Shown: positions 1-7,318, counted from the stretch's first letter. The stretch: DNA of 13,277 nucleotides from Pseudomonadota bacterium (GCA_023410905.1 JAEYPL010000005.1:1-13277); one strand, 5' to 3'. Made by a program: numbers and translations. The notes: generated by a model not told the origin, from the sequence alone.

Positions 1-864
1 ATTGGCTGGATCGGTGTCGGCAGCATTGGGCATCGCATGGCGAAGCATCTGGCCAATGCCGGATACTCCCTCGTCGTTGCCGATGCCGGCAGCACCGCGC
101 GTGCCCCCGAAGGCAGCAAGATTGCCAAGTCGAACGCCGAAGTTGCCGCCGCTGCCGAAACCATCATCCTCTCGCTGCCCGACGGAAAGATCAGCGTTCT
201 CGTCGCCAAGGAAATCGCCGCTGCGCCGAACCGCAAGGCCAAGACGGTGATCGACACCTCGACCATCGGCATTGCCGCTGCAGAGGAAGCGGCCGCGGTC
301 CTCGCCGCCGCTGGCGTCCAATACATCGACGCGCCGGTTTCGGGCGGCATTGCGGGTGCTGACAAGGCAACGCTCTCGGTCATGCTGGCCTGCCCTGAGG
401 AGCACTACGAGCGCGTAAAGCCGCTCATGGCGCACATGGGCAAGCCCTTCCACATCGGCCCGCGTCCGGGACAGGGGCAGGCCGTGAAGCTGCTCAACAA
501 CTTCCTCTCGGGCGTCGCGCAGGCCGCGAGCTGCGAGGCCATCGCCTTCGGCGTGAAACAGGGCGTCCCGATGGCCAAGATCCTCGAGGTGGTCAACGTC
601 TCGACCGGGCGCAATACGGCGACCGACGACAAGTTCCCGCGCCGGATCATGAACGAGGCCTACGACGCCGGCTTCACAGCGGCATTGCAGGCGAAGGACG
701 TCCGCCTCTATCTCGAGAGCGCCAAGAAGAGCGAGATCCCGAGCCAGGTCGCGTCGTCGGTTGTGGATGTGTGGAACAAGTTCGAGAAGGACTGGTCGGG
801 CGCCGACATCACGCACATGTATCCCTACACGCGTGATGGCCGCGTGCCGCCGAAGAAGGCCTGA
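1..864 (+). CDS. NAD(P)-dependent oxidoreductase, 3-hydroxyisobutyrate dehydrogenase family (5' end cut off by window)
   Basis: This is a soluble dehydrogenase of the beta-hydroxyacid family, which includes 3-hydroxyisobutyrate dehydrogenase and tartronate semialdehyde reductase. It oxidises or reduces a small hydroxy acid with NAD(P). The frame is open to base 1, and the Rossmann motif GVGSIG (bases 13-30) lies before the first ATG at 37, so the true start is left of the window and only a few residues are missing. The substrate-binding signature DAPVSGG is at bases 328-348. The catalytic lysine of the family is in GQGQAVKLLNN (codon 487-489). An all-helical C-terminal domain follows, with a KDVRLYL segment. 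Length is about 287 residues plus the missing start, normal for the family. I cannot tell the substrate from the sequence. A hairpin terminator follows directly, so it is the last gene of its transcript. Confidence 0.9.
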   Translation: MGWIGVGSIGHRMAKHLANAGYSLVVADAGSTARAPEGSKIAKSNAEVAAAAETIILSLPDGKISVLVAKEIAAAPNRKAKTVIDTSTIGIAAAEEAAAVLAAAGVQYIDAPVSGGIAGADKATLSVMLACPEEHYERVKPLMAHMGKPFHIGPRPGQGQAVKLLNNFLSGVAQAASCEAIAFGVKQGVPMAKILEVVNVSTGRNTATDDKFPRRIMNEAYDAGFTAALQAKDVRLYLESAKKSEIPSQVASSVVDVWNKFEKDWSGADITHMYPYTRDGRVPPKKA

Positions 865-901
865 GCCTTTTCGGTATCAACCGGGATGAGTTAATTTCTG
901 A

Positions 902-940
902 GGGCCTGCCGGCAAATGCCGCGCAGGCCCCGATCTTTTA
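902..940 (+). terminator. Rho-independent-type terminator after the dehydrogenase gene
   Basis: The arms GGGCCTGC (902-909) and GCAGGCCC (923-930) pair perfectly. Inside them CGGC and GCCG pair around an AAAT loop with one bulged C, giving about 12 base pairs. A short T-rich stretch (CTTTTA) follows after CGAT. The hairpin begins 37 bases past the stop. The T-run is short, so termination may be partial. Confidence 0.7.
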
Positions 941-1015
941 TCGGATCGGAAATGCGCATATTTTTCAATGCGTTGCTGGCAATATGAAATGTGTGCCGCA
1001 GAATGGTCGCGAGTT

Positions 1016-1030
1016 TTAATCATCTATTAA
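1016..1030 (+). promoter_or_regulatory. CtrA-type binding site (TTAA-N7-TTAA)
   Basis: TTAA at 1016-1019 and TTAA at 1027-1030 are separated by exactly seven bases, which matches the full consensus site of the cell-cycle regulator CtrA of alphaproteobacteria. The site is in an AT-rich non-coding spacer, 73 bases before the start of the gene at 1103. A TATACA element (1053-1058) lies between them and could be a -10. This is a motif match only. AT-rich spacers produce TTAA by chance more often than the rest of this genome would. Confidence 0.45.
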
Positions 1031-1102
1031 TAAACGTAAGTAATGCTCCAATTATACATGCAAAAATAGCGGCAAATTGGAATTGCCGCGGAGATCGGCG
1101 AA

Positions 1103-1606
1103 ATGCTGGAGACCGGCCTAGTCCTGGGGATGACTGCGACGCACCTTGGCGTGCCGATCGCGGACCTCGTGGCATGGGCGCTCGTGCTCGCATTGCTGGT
1201 CACGCCGATCCAGCTCGATGAGGTTCGCCGCCAGCGGGCCCTCAAGAGCGTAGGTCAAAAGCCCGCTCAGCGGCATTCCAAGGTCGAAGCTGCGAAGCCG
1301 GCTCCCGCTACCGTCCGCAGTGCTACTGCGGTAGGCCCGCAGGTCGTGGATGTGGTGCCTGCGGCGACGCGCCGGTCGGCTACCGAGCAATGGCAGGCTG
1401 TTTCTCGTCTCGTCAGCGCCGGAACAGAACGTGCCATCGCTGTCGAGCGCGGTCAGCAGGCTATCCGTCGCGAACTCGACTCGCTCGATTTCTCGCTCGA
1501 GAATCTGCGCCGCGAGTTGTCGTCCATCATGACGATGCCGGCGCTCCCCCGCGCCGAGCTCGTGCCCGTGCGCATCGCCAGCCGCCCGCACGCGCTGGCG
1601 GCGTAA
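1103..1606 (+). CDS. Hypothetical protein with N-terminal membrane anchor and C-terminal helical region
   Basis: I do not recognise this 167-residue protein. An ATG at 1103 is preceded by GGAG at 1090-1093 with nine bases of spacing, which supports the start. Residues about 17-40 form one hydrophobic segment (LVAWALVLALLVTPIQL within it), followed by basic residues that suggest the C-terminal part is cytoplasmic. Residues about 50-95 are rich in Ala, Pro, Val and Lys and look like a flexible linker. Residues about 96-145 (from EQWQAVSRL to RRELSSI) are charged and heptad-like, probably an amphipathic helix or short coiled coil. The gene stands alone: a terminator lies upstream and a convergent gene ends one base beyond its stop. 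A CtrA-like box lies upstream. A long opposite-strand frame overlaps it but lacks a recognisable product. Confidence 0.65.
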   Translation: MLETGLVLGMTATHLGVPIADLVAWALVLALLVTPIQLDEVRRQRALKSVGQKPAQRHSKVEAAKPAPATVRSATAVGPQVVDVVPAATRRSATEQWQAVSRLVSAGTERAIAVERGQQAIRRELDSLDFSLENLRRELSSIMTMPALPRAELVPVRIASRPHALAA

Positions 1607-1607
1607 A

Positions 1608-2564
1608 TCACACCTTCACCGGCAATCCCAATCCCTGCAGGATCGCGAGTGTCGCCGTCACGGTGAGCACCGACAGCACAACGCTGACGGCCACCGCTGC
1701 CGATACTGAGCCGACAGCGCGATCATAGCGCGACGCGAAGATGAAAGCGTTGGCGCCAACCGGCATGCACGTGAAGACAGCGAGCGCGCCGGCCCAAAGT
1801 GGCGTCAGGCCGAATACCTGCAGGCCCAGCCAGAGCGTCACGGCAGGAAAGACCAGTAGCTTGAGCGCGACGATGAGCAGGAGCGTCGGCGTCTGGCCTG
1901 CGAGCTTGTAGCGCGCGAGCGTCATCCCAAGTGCGGTCAGCGAGACCGGGATGGCGGCACTTCCGATCAGAACGAGCAGCTTGTCGAGTACCTCGGGCAA
2001 GGCGAAGCCGGTCCAGCGCCAGAGCGTGCCGAGGATCACGGGGGCGATGATCGGGTTGCGCAGCAGATCGAGCGCGGTGCTCGAAAGCTGACCGAGCGAT
2101 CCGCTCAGGCCACGCAGCGTCAGCTCCATGTGCAGCGTTCCGAGCATCCACAGTATCATCGTATCGCAGATGAGCAGGATCGCGACCGGCGTTGCGGCCT
2201 CAGGTCCGAAGGCAGAGAGGATGACCGGAATGCCGAGCAGGAGGCCGTTCCCGAACACGCAGGCAAAGGCAACGGCTGGCGCATCGGCAGCGTGTCGCCG
2301 CAGCAGCAGGATCGTTGCGACGCTTGCTGCGATCCAGATGATCACGACGCCAGCGGAATAGGCGCCCGCAAGCAGCCATGGCGATTGCGCGGGCGGTGCC
2401 ATGGTCGCCATGGCGCGGAAAAGCAGCGCGGGAATGAGGATCTTGAAGGCGAACTGGCTGAGCAGCGGGCCGGCTTCGTCGGGAATGTAGCGCACGCGGT
2501 TCGCGCACCAGCCGATGGCTATCAGCGCGAACACCGGCGCGACGAGCATGAAGATCGCAAGCAT
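1608..2564 (-). CDS. AEC family (auxin efflux carrier-type) transporter
   Basis: This is an inner-membrane secondary transporter of the AEC family, which exports or exchanges organic acids such as malate or malonate in bacteria; the substrate here is unknown. The 318-residue length and the repeated hydrophobic segments fit the family's usual ten-helix architecture with an internal repeat. The N-terminus (VFALIAIGWCANR) has the typical start of AEC proteins, and the second half shows conserved glycine, proline and asparagine positions (PVGANAFIFASRY near the C-terminus). GGAG lies just upstream of the ATG at 2564, which supports that start. It lies 37 bases downstream of glyS on the same strand and may be co-transcribed with it. 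Its stop is one base from the stop of the convergent gene at 1103-1606. Confidence 0.88.
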   Translation of the reverse strand: MLAIFMLVAPVFALIAIGWCANRVRYIPDEAGPLLSQFAFKILIPALLFRAMATMAPPAQSPWLLAGAYSAGVVIIWIAASVATILLLRRHAADAPAVAFACVFGNGLLLGIPVILSAFGPEAATPVAILLICDTMILWMLGTLHMELTLRGLSGSLGQLSSTALDLLRNPIIAPVILGTLWRWTGFALPEVLDKLLVLIGSAAIPVSLTALGMTLARYKLAGQTPTLLLIVALKLLVFPAVTLWLGLQVFGLTPLWAGALAVFTCMPVGANAFIFASRYDRAVGSVSAAVAVSVVLSVLTVTATLAILQGLGLPVKV

Positions 2565-2601
2565 TGCCGCTCCGTCGGGTCTTGTTGGCTACGGAGCGGC
2601 T

Positions 2602-4722
2602 CTATCCCGCGATCTTGGAGAAGTCGGCGACGCCCAGGGTGGCGGCGCGGATCTGCGAGAGCAGATGCAGGCGGTTCTTGCGCAAGTCCGGATTGTCGGC
2701 GTTGACCGTGACCTGATCGAAGAAATCATCGACGGGTTTGCGCAGATCAGCGAGTGCGTTCATGGCGCCGGTGAAGTTCTCGACGTTGATCGCGGCGACC
2801 GTGTCCTGCTTCACGCTCTCGATGGCAGCGGCGAGCGCGATCTCCGTCTTGGCTTCGAGGCGTTTGAAATCGTAGTCAGCGGTGTAGCTCGTCTTGTCCT
2901 TCTTCTCCTCGATGGTGAGGATGTTCGACGCGCGCTTCACGCCCGCGAGCAGGTTCGCGCCGTCGTCCGTCTTGAGGAAGGCATCGAGCGCCTCGACGCG
3001 CTTCACGATCAGCGCGAGGTCGTCCTGCCCGCCGAGCGCGAACACGGCATCGATCAGATCATGCCGCGCACCCTTCTCGCGAAGGTGGACCTTCAGCCGG
3101 TCGGCGAAGAAGGAGAGGAGCTCGACCACCTCTTGGTGAACTTTCCGGCCGCTCCAAACAACCATTCCGACGGCGTTGGCCTTGATCGACTTGTCGATAA
3201 GCTCGATCGCAGCCTGCATCGTTGGCACCAGCGCAAGTCGCAGGTCGTTCTCTAGGACGATGCGGATGACCCCGAGCGCAGCTCTTCTAAGCTGATACGG
3301 ATCACCGGAACCGGTCGGCTTTTCGCTTATCCGCCAAAAACCATTCAGTGTGTCGAGCTTGTCGGCGAGCGCGACGGCGATCGCTGCCGCATCGCCTTCC
3401 GACGCCAGCGGCACCGTGTCCGATGGCCCCTTGGGCTTATAGTGCAGCTCGATGGCGCGCGCGATTTCGGGCTTCGTGCCCGCCTTCTCCGCGTAGTAGC
3501 GCCCCATGAGGCCCTGCAATTCGGGGAACTCACCGACCATGCCCGAGACGAGATCGGCCTTGCACTGCTGCGCCGCGCGGCGCGCATCCTCGGGCACCGC
3601 ATCGACCGCACCGGCGATCTGGAACGCCAGCTCCGCAATGCGCTCGACGCGATCCTTCTGGCTGCCGAGCTTCTCGTGGAACGTGATGCCTTCGAGCGCG
3701 AGCGCCATCTCGTCGAGCGGACGCTTGAGATCCTGCTCCCAGAAGAAACGGGCATCGCTGAGCCGCGCGCGAATGACCTTCTCGTTGCCCTCGACGATCT
3801 GCTTGCCGCCGTCCGCCGCAATGAGGTTCGACACGGCGAGAAAGCGGTTCGCGAGCTTGCCCGTCTTGGGATCGCGCAGCGAGAAGCACTTCTGATGCGC
3901 CTTCATGGATGTGATCAGGCATTCTGCCGGCACTTCGAGAAAGGCTTCGTCGAAGTGACCCATGAGCACGGTCGGCCATTCCGTGAGGCCGGCGTTCTCG
4001 GCGAGTAGCGCGTCGTCCTGCACGAGTTCGAGCTTGTGCTTTTTCGCGAGTGCTTCCGCCTGCTCGCGGATCATTTCCGCGCGCTCGGGTGCGGGCAGCA
4101 GAACTTTCGCCTCACGCAGCTTCGTGCCGTAGTCCTCGAAGCTCGTGACCTTGAAGGGTTCGTTGCCATGGAAGCGATGGCCGCGCGTCGTGTTCGAGGC
4201 TTCGACGCCCGCCCATGCAAACGGCACGATCTTGCCGCCGAGCAAGCAGAGGATGCCGTGCAGCGGACGCACCCACGTCTCCGGCCGGCTGCCCCAGCGC
4301 TGGGACTTCGGCCACGGGAATTTTCCGAGCACGCCCGGTACGACCTCGGCGATGATCTCTGCCGCGGGGCGCCCTGCCTTCTCGATCTTCGCGACGTAGA
4401 AGTCGCCCTTCTTCTGATCGTTGACGACGGTCGCCTCGCCGATCGAGGCGAGGCCTGCCGACTTGAGGAAGCCTGCGAGTGCCTGCTCCGGTGCGCCGAC
4501 GCGCGGCCCTTTGCGCTCTTCGGAGATGGCTGGCGATTGCGCTGCCACGCCCTTCACGACGAGCGTCAGGCGCCGCGGCGTCGAGAAGCACATGGCGTCG
4601 CCGACGGTCAGCCCCGTCGCGGCAAAACCTTCGAGGACGAGACGCTTCAAGTCCTCGGCCGCACGCACCTGCATGCGTGCCGGAATTTCTTCGGAGAACA
4701 GCTCGAGCAGAAGTTCAGACAT
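2602..4722 (-). CDS. glyS: Glycine--tRNA ligase beta subunit
   Basis: GlyS is the large subunit of the bacterial alpha2beta2 glycyl-tRNA synthetase. It binds tRNA-Gly (anticodon and acceptor recognition), while the alpha subunit GlyQ carries the class II catalytic core. The protein is 706 residues, close to the usual 690-700. The N-terminal LLLELFSEEIPARM motif and the TPRRL motif (residues 48-52) are typical. The middle region has the long GlyS-specific and HD-like domains. The C-terminus (from KRASNIL through VDDFFDQVTVN to the end) is the DALR-type anticodon-binding region. The stop is TAG. The start at 4722 is nine bases after the stop of the small membrane protein gene, with only a weak Shine-Dalgarno, which suggests translation coupled to the upstream gene. 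Confidence 0.97.
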   Translation of the reverse strand: MSELLLELFSEEIPARMQVRAAEDLKRLVLEGFAATGLTVGDAMCFSTPRRLTLVVKGVAAQSPAISEERKGPRVGAPEQALAGFLKSAGLASIGEATVVNDQKKGDFYVAKIEKAGRPAAEIIAEVVPGVLGKFPWPKSQRWGSRPETWVRPLHGILCLLGGKIVPFAWAGVEASNTTRGHRFHGNEPFKVTSFEDYGTKLREAKVLLPAPERAEMIREQAEALAKKHKLELVQDDALLAENAGLTEWPTVLMGHFDEAFLEVPAECLITSMKAHQKCFSLRDPKTGKLANRFLAVSNLIAADGGKQIVEGNEKVIRARLSDARFFWEQDLKRPLDEMALALEGITFHEKLGSQKDRVERIAELAFQIAGAVDAVPEDARRAAQQCKADLVSGMVGEFPELQGLMGRYYAEKAGTKPEIARAIELHYKPKGPSDTVPLASEGDAAAIAVALADKLDTLNGFWRISEKPTGSGDPYQLRRAALGVIRIVLENDLRLALVPTMQAAIELIDKSIKANAVGMVVWSGRKVHQEVVELLSFFADRLKVHLREKGARHDLIDAVFALGGQDDLALIVKRVEALDAFLKTDDGANLLAGVKRASNILTIEEKKDKTSYTADYDFKRLEAKTEIALAAAIESVKQDTVAAINVENFTGAMNALADLRKPVDDFFDQVTVNADNPDLRKNRLHLLSQIRAATLGVADFSKIAG

Positions 4723-4731
4723 GGCTTTGCG

Positions 4732-5097
4732 TCACTGCGGATTGATGCCGAGCTGCACGCCGAGGAGGTGCAGAACGTAGATCGTCGCGCCGATAATGCC
4801 GAGCACGACCAGCACGCGGATCAGCGGCAGCATTTCTCTCAGCATGTTGCCGATGACGTAGCTGACGAACCAGCCGAGCGCGCCGCCGCCGACCAGTCCG
4901 GCAAAGCCAGCACCCAGGCCGCCCGCGTTGAAGCCCAACCAGGCGCCCATGACCGCGAGGCTCAAAATGCCGAGCATGCTCACCGTCGAGAACACGCGCA
5001 TCCACAGCGGCGCGTTCTTCGAAACATTCGCGCGCTGCTGCTTGGCCTTGGCGTCCTTCTCTTTTCGTGCCGCCTGCCGCGCCTTGATCGTCCTCAT
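4732..5097 (-). CDS. Small membrane protein encoded between glyQ and glyS
   Basis: This gene encodes a 121-residue protein. The first 30 residues are strongly basic and charged (MRTIKARQAARKEKDAKAKQ), followed by three hydrophobic, probably transmembrane, segments at about residues 33-55, 58-82 and 89-114. The middle one is glycine-rich (LGAGFAGLVGGGALGWF), as in tightly packed helices. The ATG at 5097 overlaps the TGA of glyQ in an ATGA arrangement, so translation is very likely coupled to glyQ. The frame stays open upstream to 5241, but that part overlaps glyQ and reads as a shadow. I do not recognise a named family. Its place inside an essential operon suggests co-expression with the synthetase, but a functional link to glycylation is only an inference. 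Confidence 0.85.
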   Translation of the reverse strand: MRTIKARQAARKEKDAKAKQQRANVSKNAPLWMRVFSTVSMLGILSLAVMGAWLGFNAGGLGAGFAGLVGGGALGWFVSYVIGNMLREMLPLIRVLVVLGIIGATIYVLHLLGVQLGINPQ

Positions 5098-6059
5098 GCG
5101 CTGCCTCCCGCGGTCTCGAGCCATGCGCCGCAGCAGGCTTTGGCCAGCTCGCGCACGCGCAGAATGTAGCTCTGGCGCTCGGTGACCGAGATCACGCCGC
5201 GCGCATCGAGCAGATTGAAGACGTGCGAGGCCTTGATGCATTGGTCATAGGCCGGTAGCGCCATCAGATGATGTCCGCCATCCTTCGGCGCACCCTTCTG
5301 CAGCAGCGACTGGCACTCCGCTTCCGCATCCCGGAAATGGCGGAGCAGAAGATCCGTGTCGGCGTACTCGAAGTTGAAGCGCGAATACTCCTGCTCGGCC
5401 TGCAGGAAGATGTCGCCGTACGTGAGCTTGCGCTCGTCGTCGCGGCCGTTGAAGTTCAAATCGTACACGCGATCGACGCCCTGCACGTACATAGCGAGGC
5501 GTTCGAGACCGTAGGTGATCTCGCCCGAGACGGGATTGCAGTCGAAGCCGCCGACCTGCTGGAAGTACGTGAACTGCGTCACTTCCATGCCATTGCACCA
5601 CACTTCCCAGCCGAGCCCCCAGGCGCCGAGTGTCGGGCTCTCCCAGTCGTCCTCGACAAAGCGGATGTCGTTTACGGACGTGTCGATGCCGATCGCGTCG
5701 AGGCTCTTGAGGTACAGATCCAGGATGTCCGGCGGTGACGGCTTCATGATCACCTGGAACTGATAGTAGTGCTGCATCCGGTTCGGATTTTCGCCGTAGC
5801 GGCCATCCTTGGGCCGGCGCGAGGGCTGCACGTAGGCGGCATTCCACGACTTCGGCCCGAGTGCGCGCAGTGTCGTTGCGGGATGGAATGTGCCGGCGCC
5901 GACTTCCATGTCGTAGGGCTGCAATACAACGCAGCCTTGCGCGCCCCAGAACTGCTGGAGAGTAAGGATCAGGTCCTGGAACGAGCGGCGCGGATCGAGT
6001 GCGCGCATGGGCGCGCTCGCAGCGTCGTTGGACGACCTTTTGGCAGTCGACTGAGGCAT
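5094..6059 (-). CDS. glyQ: Glycine--tRNA ligase alpha subunit
   Basis: GlyQ is the catalytic class II subunit of the heterotetrameric glycyl-tRNA synthetase. It forms glycyl-adenylate and, with GlyS, charges tRNA-Gly in the cytoplasm. The conserved core starts at SFQDLILTLQQFW and runs through LQPYDMEVGAGTFHP. Motif 2 lies in YVQPSRRPKDGRYGENPNR, and the motif 3-like ITYGLERLAMY completes the active site. The product is 321 residues from the ATG at 6059. A GTG two codons upstream (6065) is an alternative; neither has a clear Shine-Dalgarno. Roughly 20 residues before the conserved core are poorly conserved in character, so a later start is also possible. The stop overlaps the start of the membrane protein gene, and glyS follows. 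Confidence 0.97.
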   Translation of the reverse strand: MPQSTAKRSSNDAASAPMRALDPRRSFQDLILTLQQFWGAQGCVVLQPYDMEVGAGTFHPATTLRALGPKSWNAAYVQPSRRPKDGRYGENPNRMQHYYQFQVIMKPSPPDILDLYLKSLDAIGIDTSVNDIRFVEDDWESPTLGAWGLGWEVWCNGMEVTQFTYFQQVGGFDCNPVSGEITYGLERLAMYVQGVDRVYDLNFNGRDDERKLTYGDIFLQAEQEYSRFNFEYADTDLLLRHFRDAEAECQSLLQKGAPKDGGHHLMALPAYDQCIKASHVFNLLDARGVISVTERQSYILRVRELAKACCGAWLETAGGSA

Positions 6060-6098
6060 GGCCACGGATTTCGCTAAGTCAGGGTCTATCGGTCTGCG

Positions 6099-6129
6099 CG
6101 GAATATACGCATTCCGGGCCGCGCGTCAC
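6099..6129 (-). promoter_or_regulatory. Candidate sigma-70-type promoter for glyQ, with a dyad over its -10
   Basis: On the minus strand GTGACG (6129-6124) and TATATT (6107-6102) are separated by 16 bases. The -10 lies about 40 bases before the glyQ start. A perfect dyad, CGGAAT-N6-ATTCCG (6099-6116), covers the -10 element and could be an operator. The -35 matches four of six consensus bases. No transcript start is known. Confidence 0.4.
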
Positions 6130-6194
6130 TAAGCATTCGGCCCGCTTTTTCCGGGACTGGCGGGTGTGGTGCGGCCGGCGGGGGAGATCGACAC

Positions 6195-6560
6195 GTGGAA
6201 ATCGTGAGCTGGATCGGCTGGTTGCTGGCGGCGCTGGCGAGCTGGATCTGGTCCATCGCGTGGCTGCTCGTCGGCGGATGGGTGTCGACGCTTCTGCAGA
6301 TCCTGGTGATTGTCTTCCTGGTGTTTGCCTTCAAGTATGGATGGCGGCGTGCGCCGCTCGAAATGGCGCTGCGCGTGCGGCCCGTCGGTGGGTGGCTCTG
6401 GCGCTGGGTAACGTCGCGTGAGCCGCGCGAGGCCTACGAACGTTCAAGCGTGCCCGAGGTGCGCATCGTGCGTGTGAAGTCGCCCGGCGACGTCAACCTG
6501 TCGAGCCTGCTGAATGTGATCATGCTGGCAGGTCTCGGCCTGCTCTGGGCCGTTCGATGA
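6195..6560 (+). CDS. Small membrane protein, unknown function
   Basis: This encodes a 121-residue protein starting at GTG 6195, preceded by a strong purine run (GGGGGAG ending near 6186). Two hydrophobic segments rich in tryptophan cover about residues 5-26 and 29-48. A basic loop follows (RRAP near 51-54, with further Arg to about residue 95), and a third hydrophobic segment lies at about 104-120 next to the C-terminus. The middle region (EVRIVRVKSPGDVN) is polar and probably cytoplasmic. I do not recognise a named family. It diverges from glyQ across a 129-base spacer, and its TGA directly abuts the stop of bamE on the other strand, leaving no room for its own terminator. Confidence 0.75.
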   Translation: MEIVSWIGWLLAALASWIWSIAWLLVGGWVSTLLQILVIVFLVFAFKYGWRRAPLEMALRVRPVGGWLWRWVTSREPREAYERSSVPEVRIVRVKSPGDVNLSSLLNVIMLAGLGLLWAVR

Positions 6561-7046
6561 TCAATAATTGCCGAGCGGATTGATGGGGCCGAGACCGCGC
6601 AGGATCTGTCCGATGAGGCCCGAGTCGCGGGAGTGGCTCGGTGTCTCGCGCTTCACGTAGTCGAAGATCTTGCCGTCCTTGCGCCCGTACTGCGCGACGC
6701 GATCGACCGTGCCGACGGGATTGAAGTAGACCGCGAGCACCTTGCGATCGGTCTCGGTCGGCTTCATGAAGGCCATCTGCTGGGTGGTGCTGGAAATATA
6801 ATAGTAGGCCATGCCGCCGGAGATGGTGGAGGTCGTGTCCGGCGTTCCGAGCGCTAGGCGAACCGCGTCCTGGCTCATGCCGGGCTGGACCTGCTGGATG
6901 TCGCTTTCCTGGAAGTGATGGCCATGCCGCAGGGTCGTCGGCGAGCAGGCACCGGAAACGACGGCGATGGCCGTGACGAGGACACCGATCACCGGCAGCC
7001 GCATTCCCGAACGGGCTTTAGGGCGTGACACGTGCTGGCTCGTCAT
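6561..7046 (-). CDS. bamE: Outer membrane protein assembly factor BamE (SmpA/OmlA family lipoprotein)
   Basis: BamE is an outer-membrane lipoprotein of the BAM complex, which inserts beta-barrel proteins. The start at 7046 is chosen because GGGGGAG lies nine bases upstream; a longer frame to 7076 has no such site. The 161-residue product has a signal peptide (MRLPVIGVLVTAIAVVSGA) and a cysteine just after it. The box reads SGAC, so the -3 position is not the usual Leu/Val, but lipidation at this Cys is likely. The SmpA/OmlA domain follows: VQPGMSQDAVRLALGTPD, then YYYIS, then a strand ending VLAVYFNPVGTVDRV. The tail (from RETPSHSRD to the end) resembles the extended C-terminus seen in alphaproteobacterial members. 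It is a single minus-strand gene between two forward units. Confidence 0.9.
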   Translation of the reverse strand: MTSQHVSRPKARSGMRLPVIGVLVTAIAVVSGACSPTTLRHGHHFQESDIQQVQPGMSQDAVRLALGTPDTTSTISGGMAYYYISSTTQQMAFMKPTETDRKVLAVYFNPVGTVDRVAQYGRKDGKIFDYVKRETPSHSRDSGLIGQILRGLGPINPLGNY

Positions 7047-7222
7047 ACCTGTATGCTCCCCCGAGCGGCTGCCCACCTGCTGGACGTGCCCATGGACGCC
7101 GCCATGGTGCTGGCGAATCGCCGTTGAGCCACCCTTAACCTCCGCCTAGCGCGGCCACCCTACACTGGCAATGCCGTGACGTCCCCGTTTCCCCGGTTAG
7201 GTGGCCGCGCCGGGCGCACCCA

Positions 7223-7238
7223 CATGTTCCGGAGCATG
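7223..7238. repeat. 16-bp near-perfect palindrome upstream of the bc1 chaperone gene
   Basis: CATGTTCC followed directly by GGAGCATG forms a palindrome with one mismatched pair. It lies in the 272-base spacer between bamE and the cytochrome bc1 chaperone gene, 80 bases before the chosen chaperone start. It could be a repressor operator. I see no clear promoter elements in this spacer; the only other motif is a near-match to a CtrA box at 7124-7139. Confidence 0.35.
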
Positions 7239-7318
7239 CCGAGGCTGGCCAAGCCGGGCCGGGTATGCTCAAACGCCCTCGCTGGCTACACTCCGCGTCA
7301 CGGGAGACCTCTGAAGCG

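Noticed and set aside
1071..1089. Imperfect inverted repeat around GGCAAATTGGAATTGCC before the gene at 1103
   Set aside because: The arms differ by an inserted base and the loop would be only two bases, so it is weaker than the nearby CtrA-like box.
2515..3255. A 246-codon forward open frame opposite the glyS 3' end
   Set aside because: It overlaps conserved glyS and AEC coding sequence on the other strand and has no recognisable domain or ribosome site.
4036..5169. A 377-codon forward open frame opposite glyS and the small membrane protein
   Set aside because: It is a shadow of real minus-strand genes in GC-rich DNA. The translation is low-complexity (rich in Arg, Ala, His, Asp) and matches no family, while the opposite strand encodes clear GlyS.
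7081..7110. Two CCATGG copies near each other in the bamE upstream spacer
   Set aside because: They are short and self-palindromic, with no further symmetry or spacing that suggests function.
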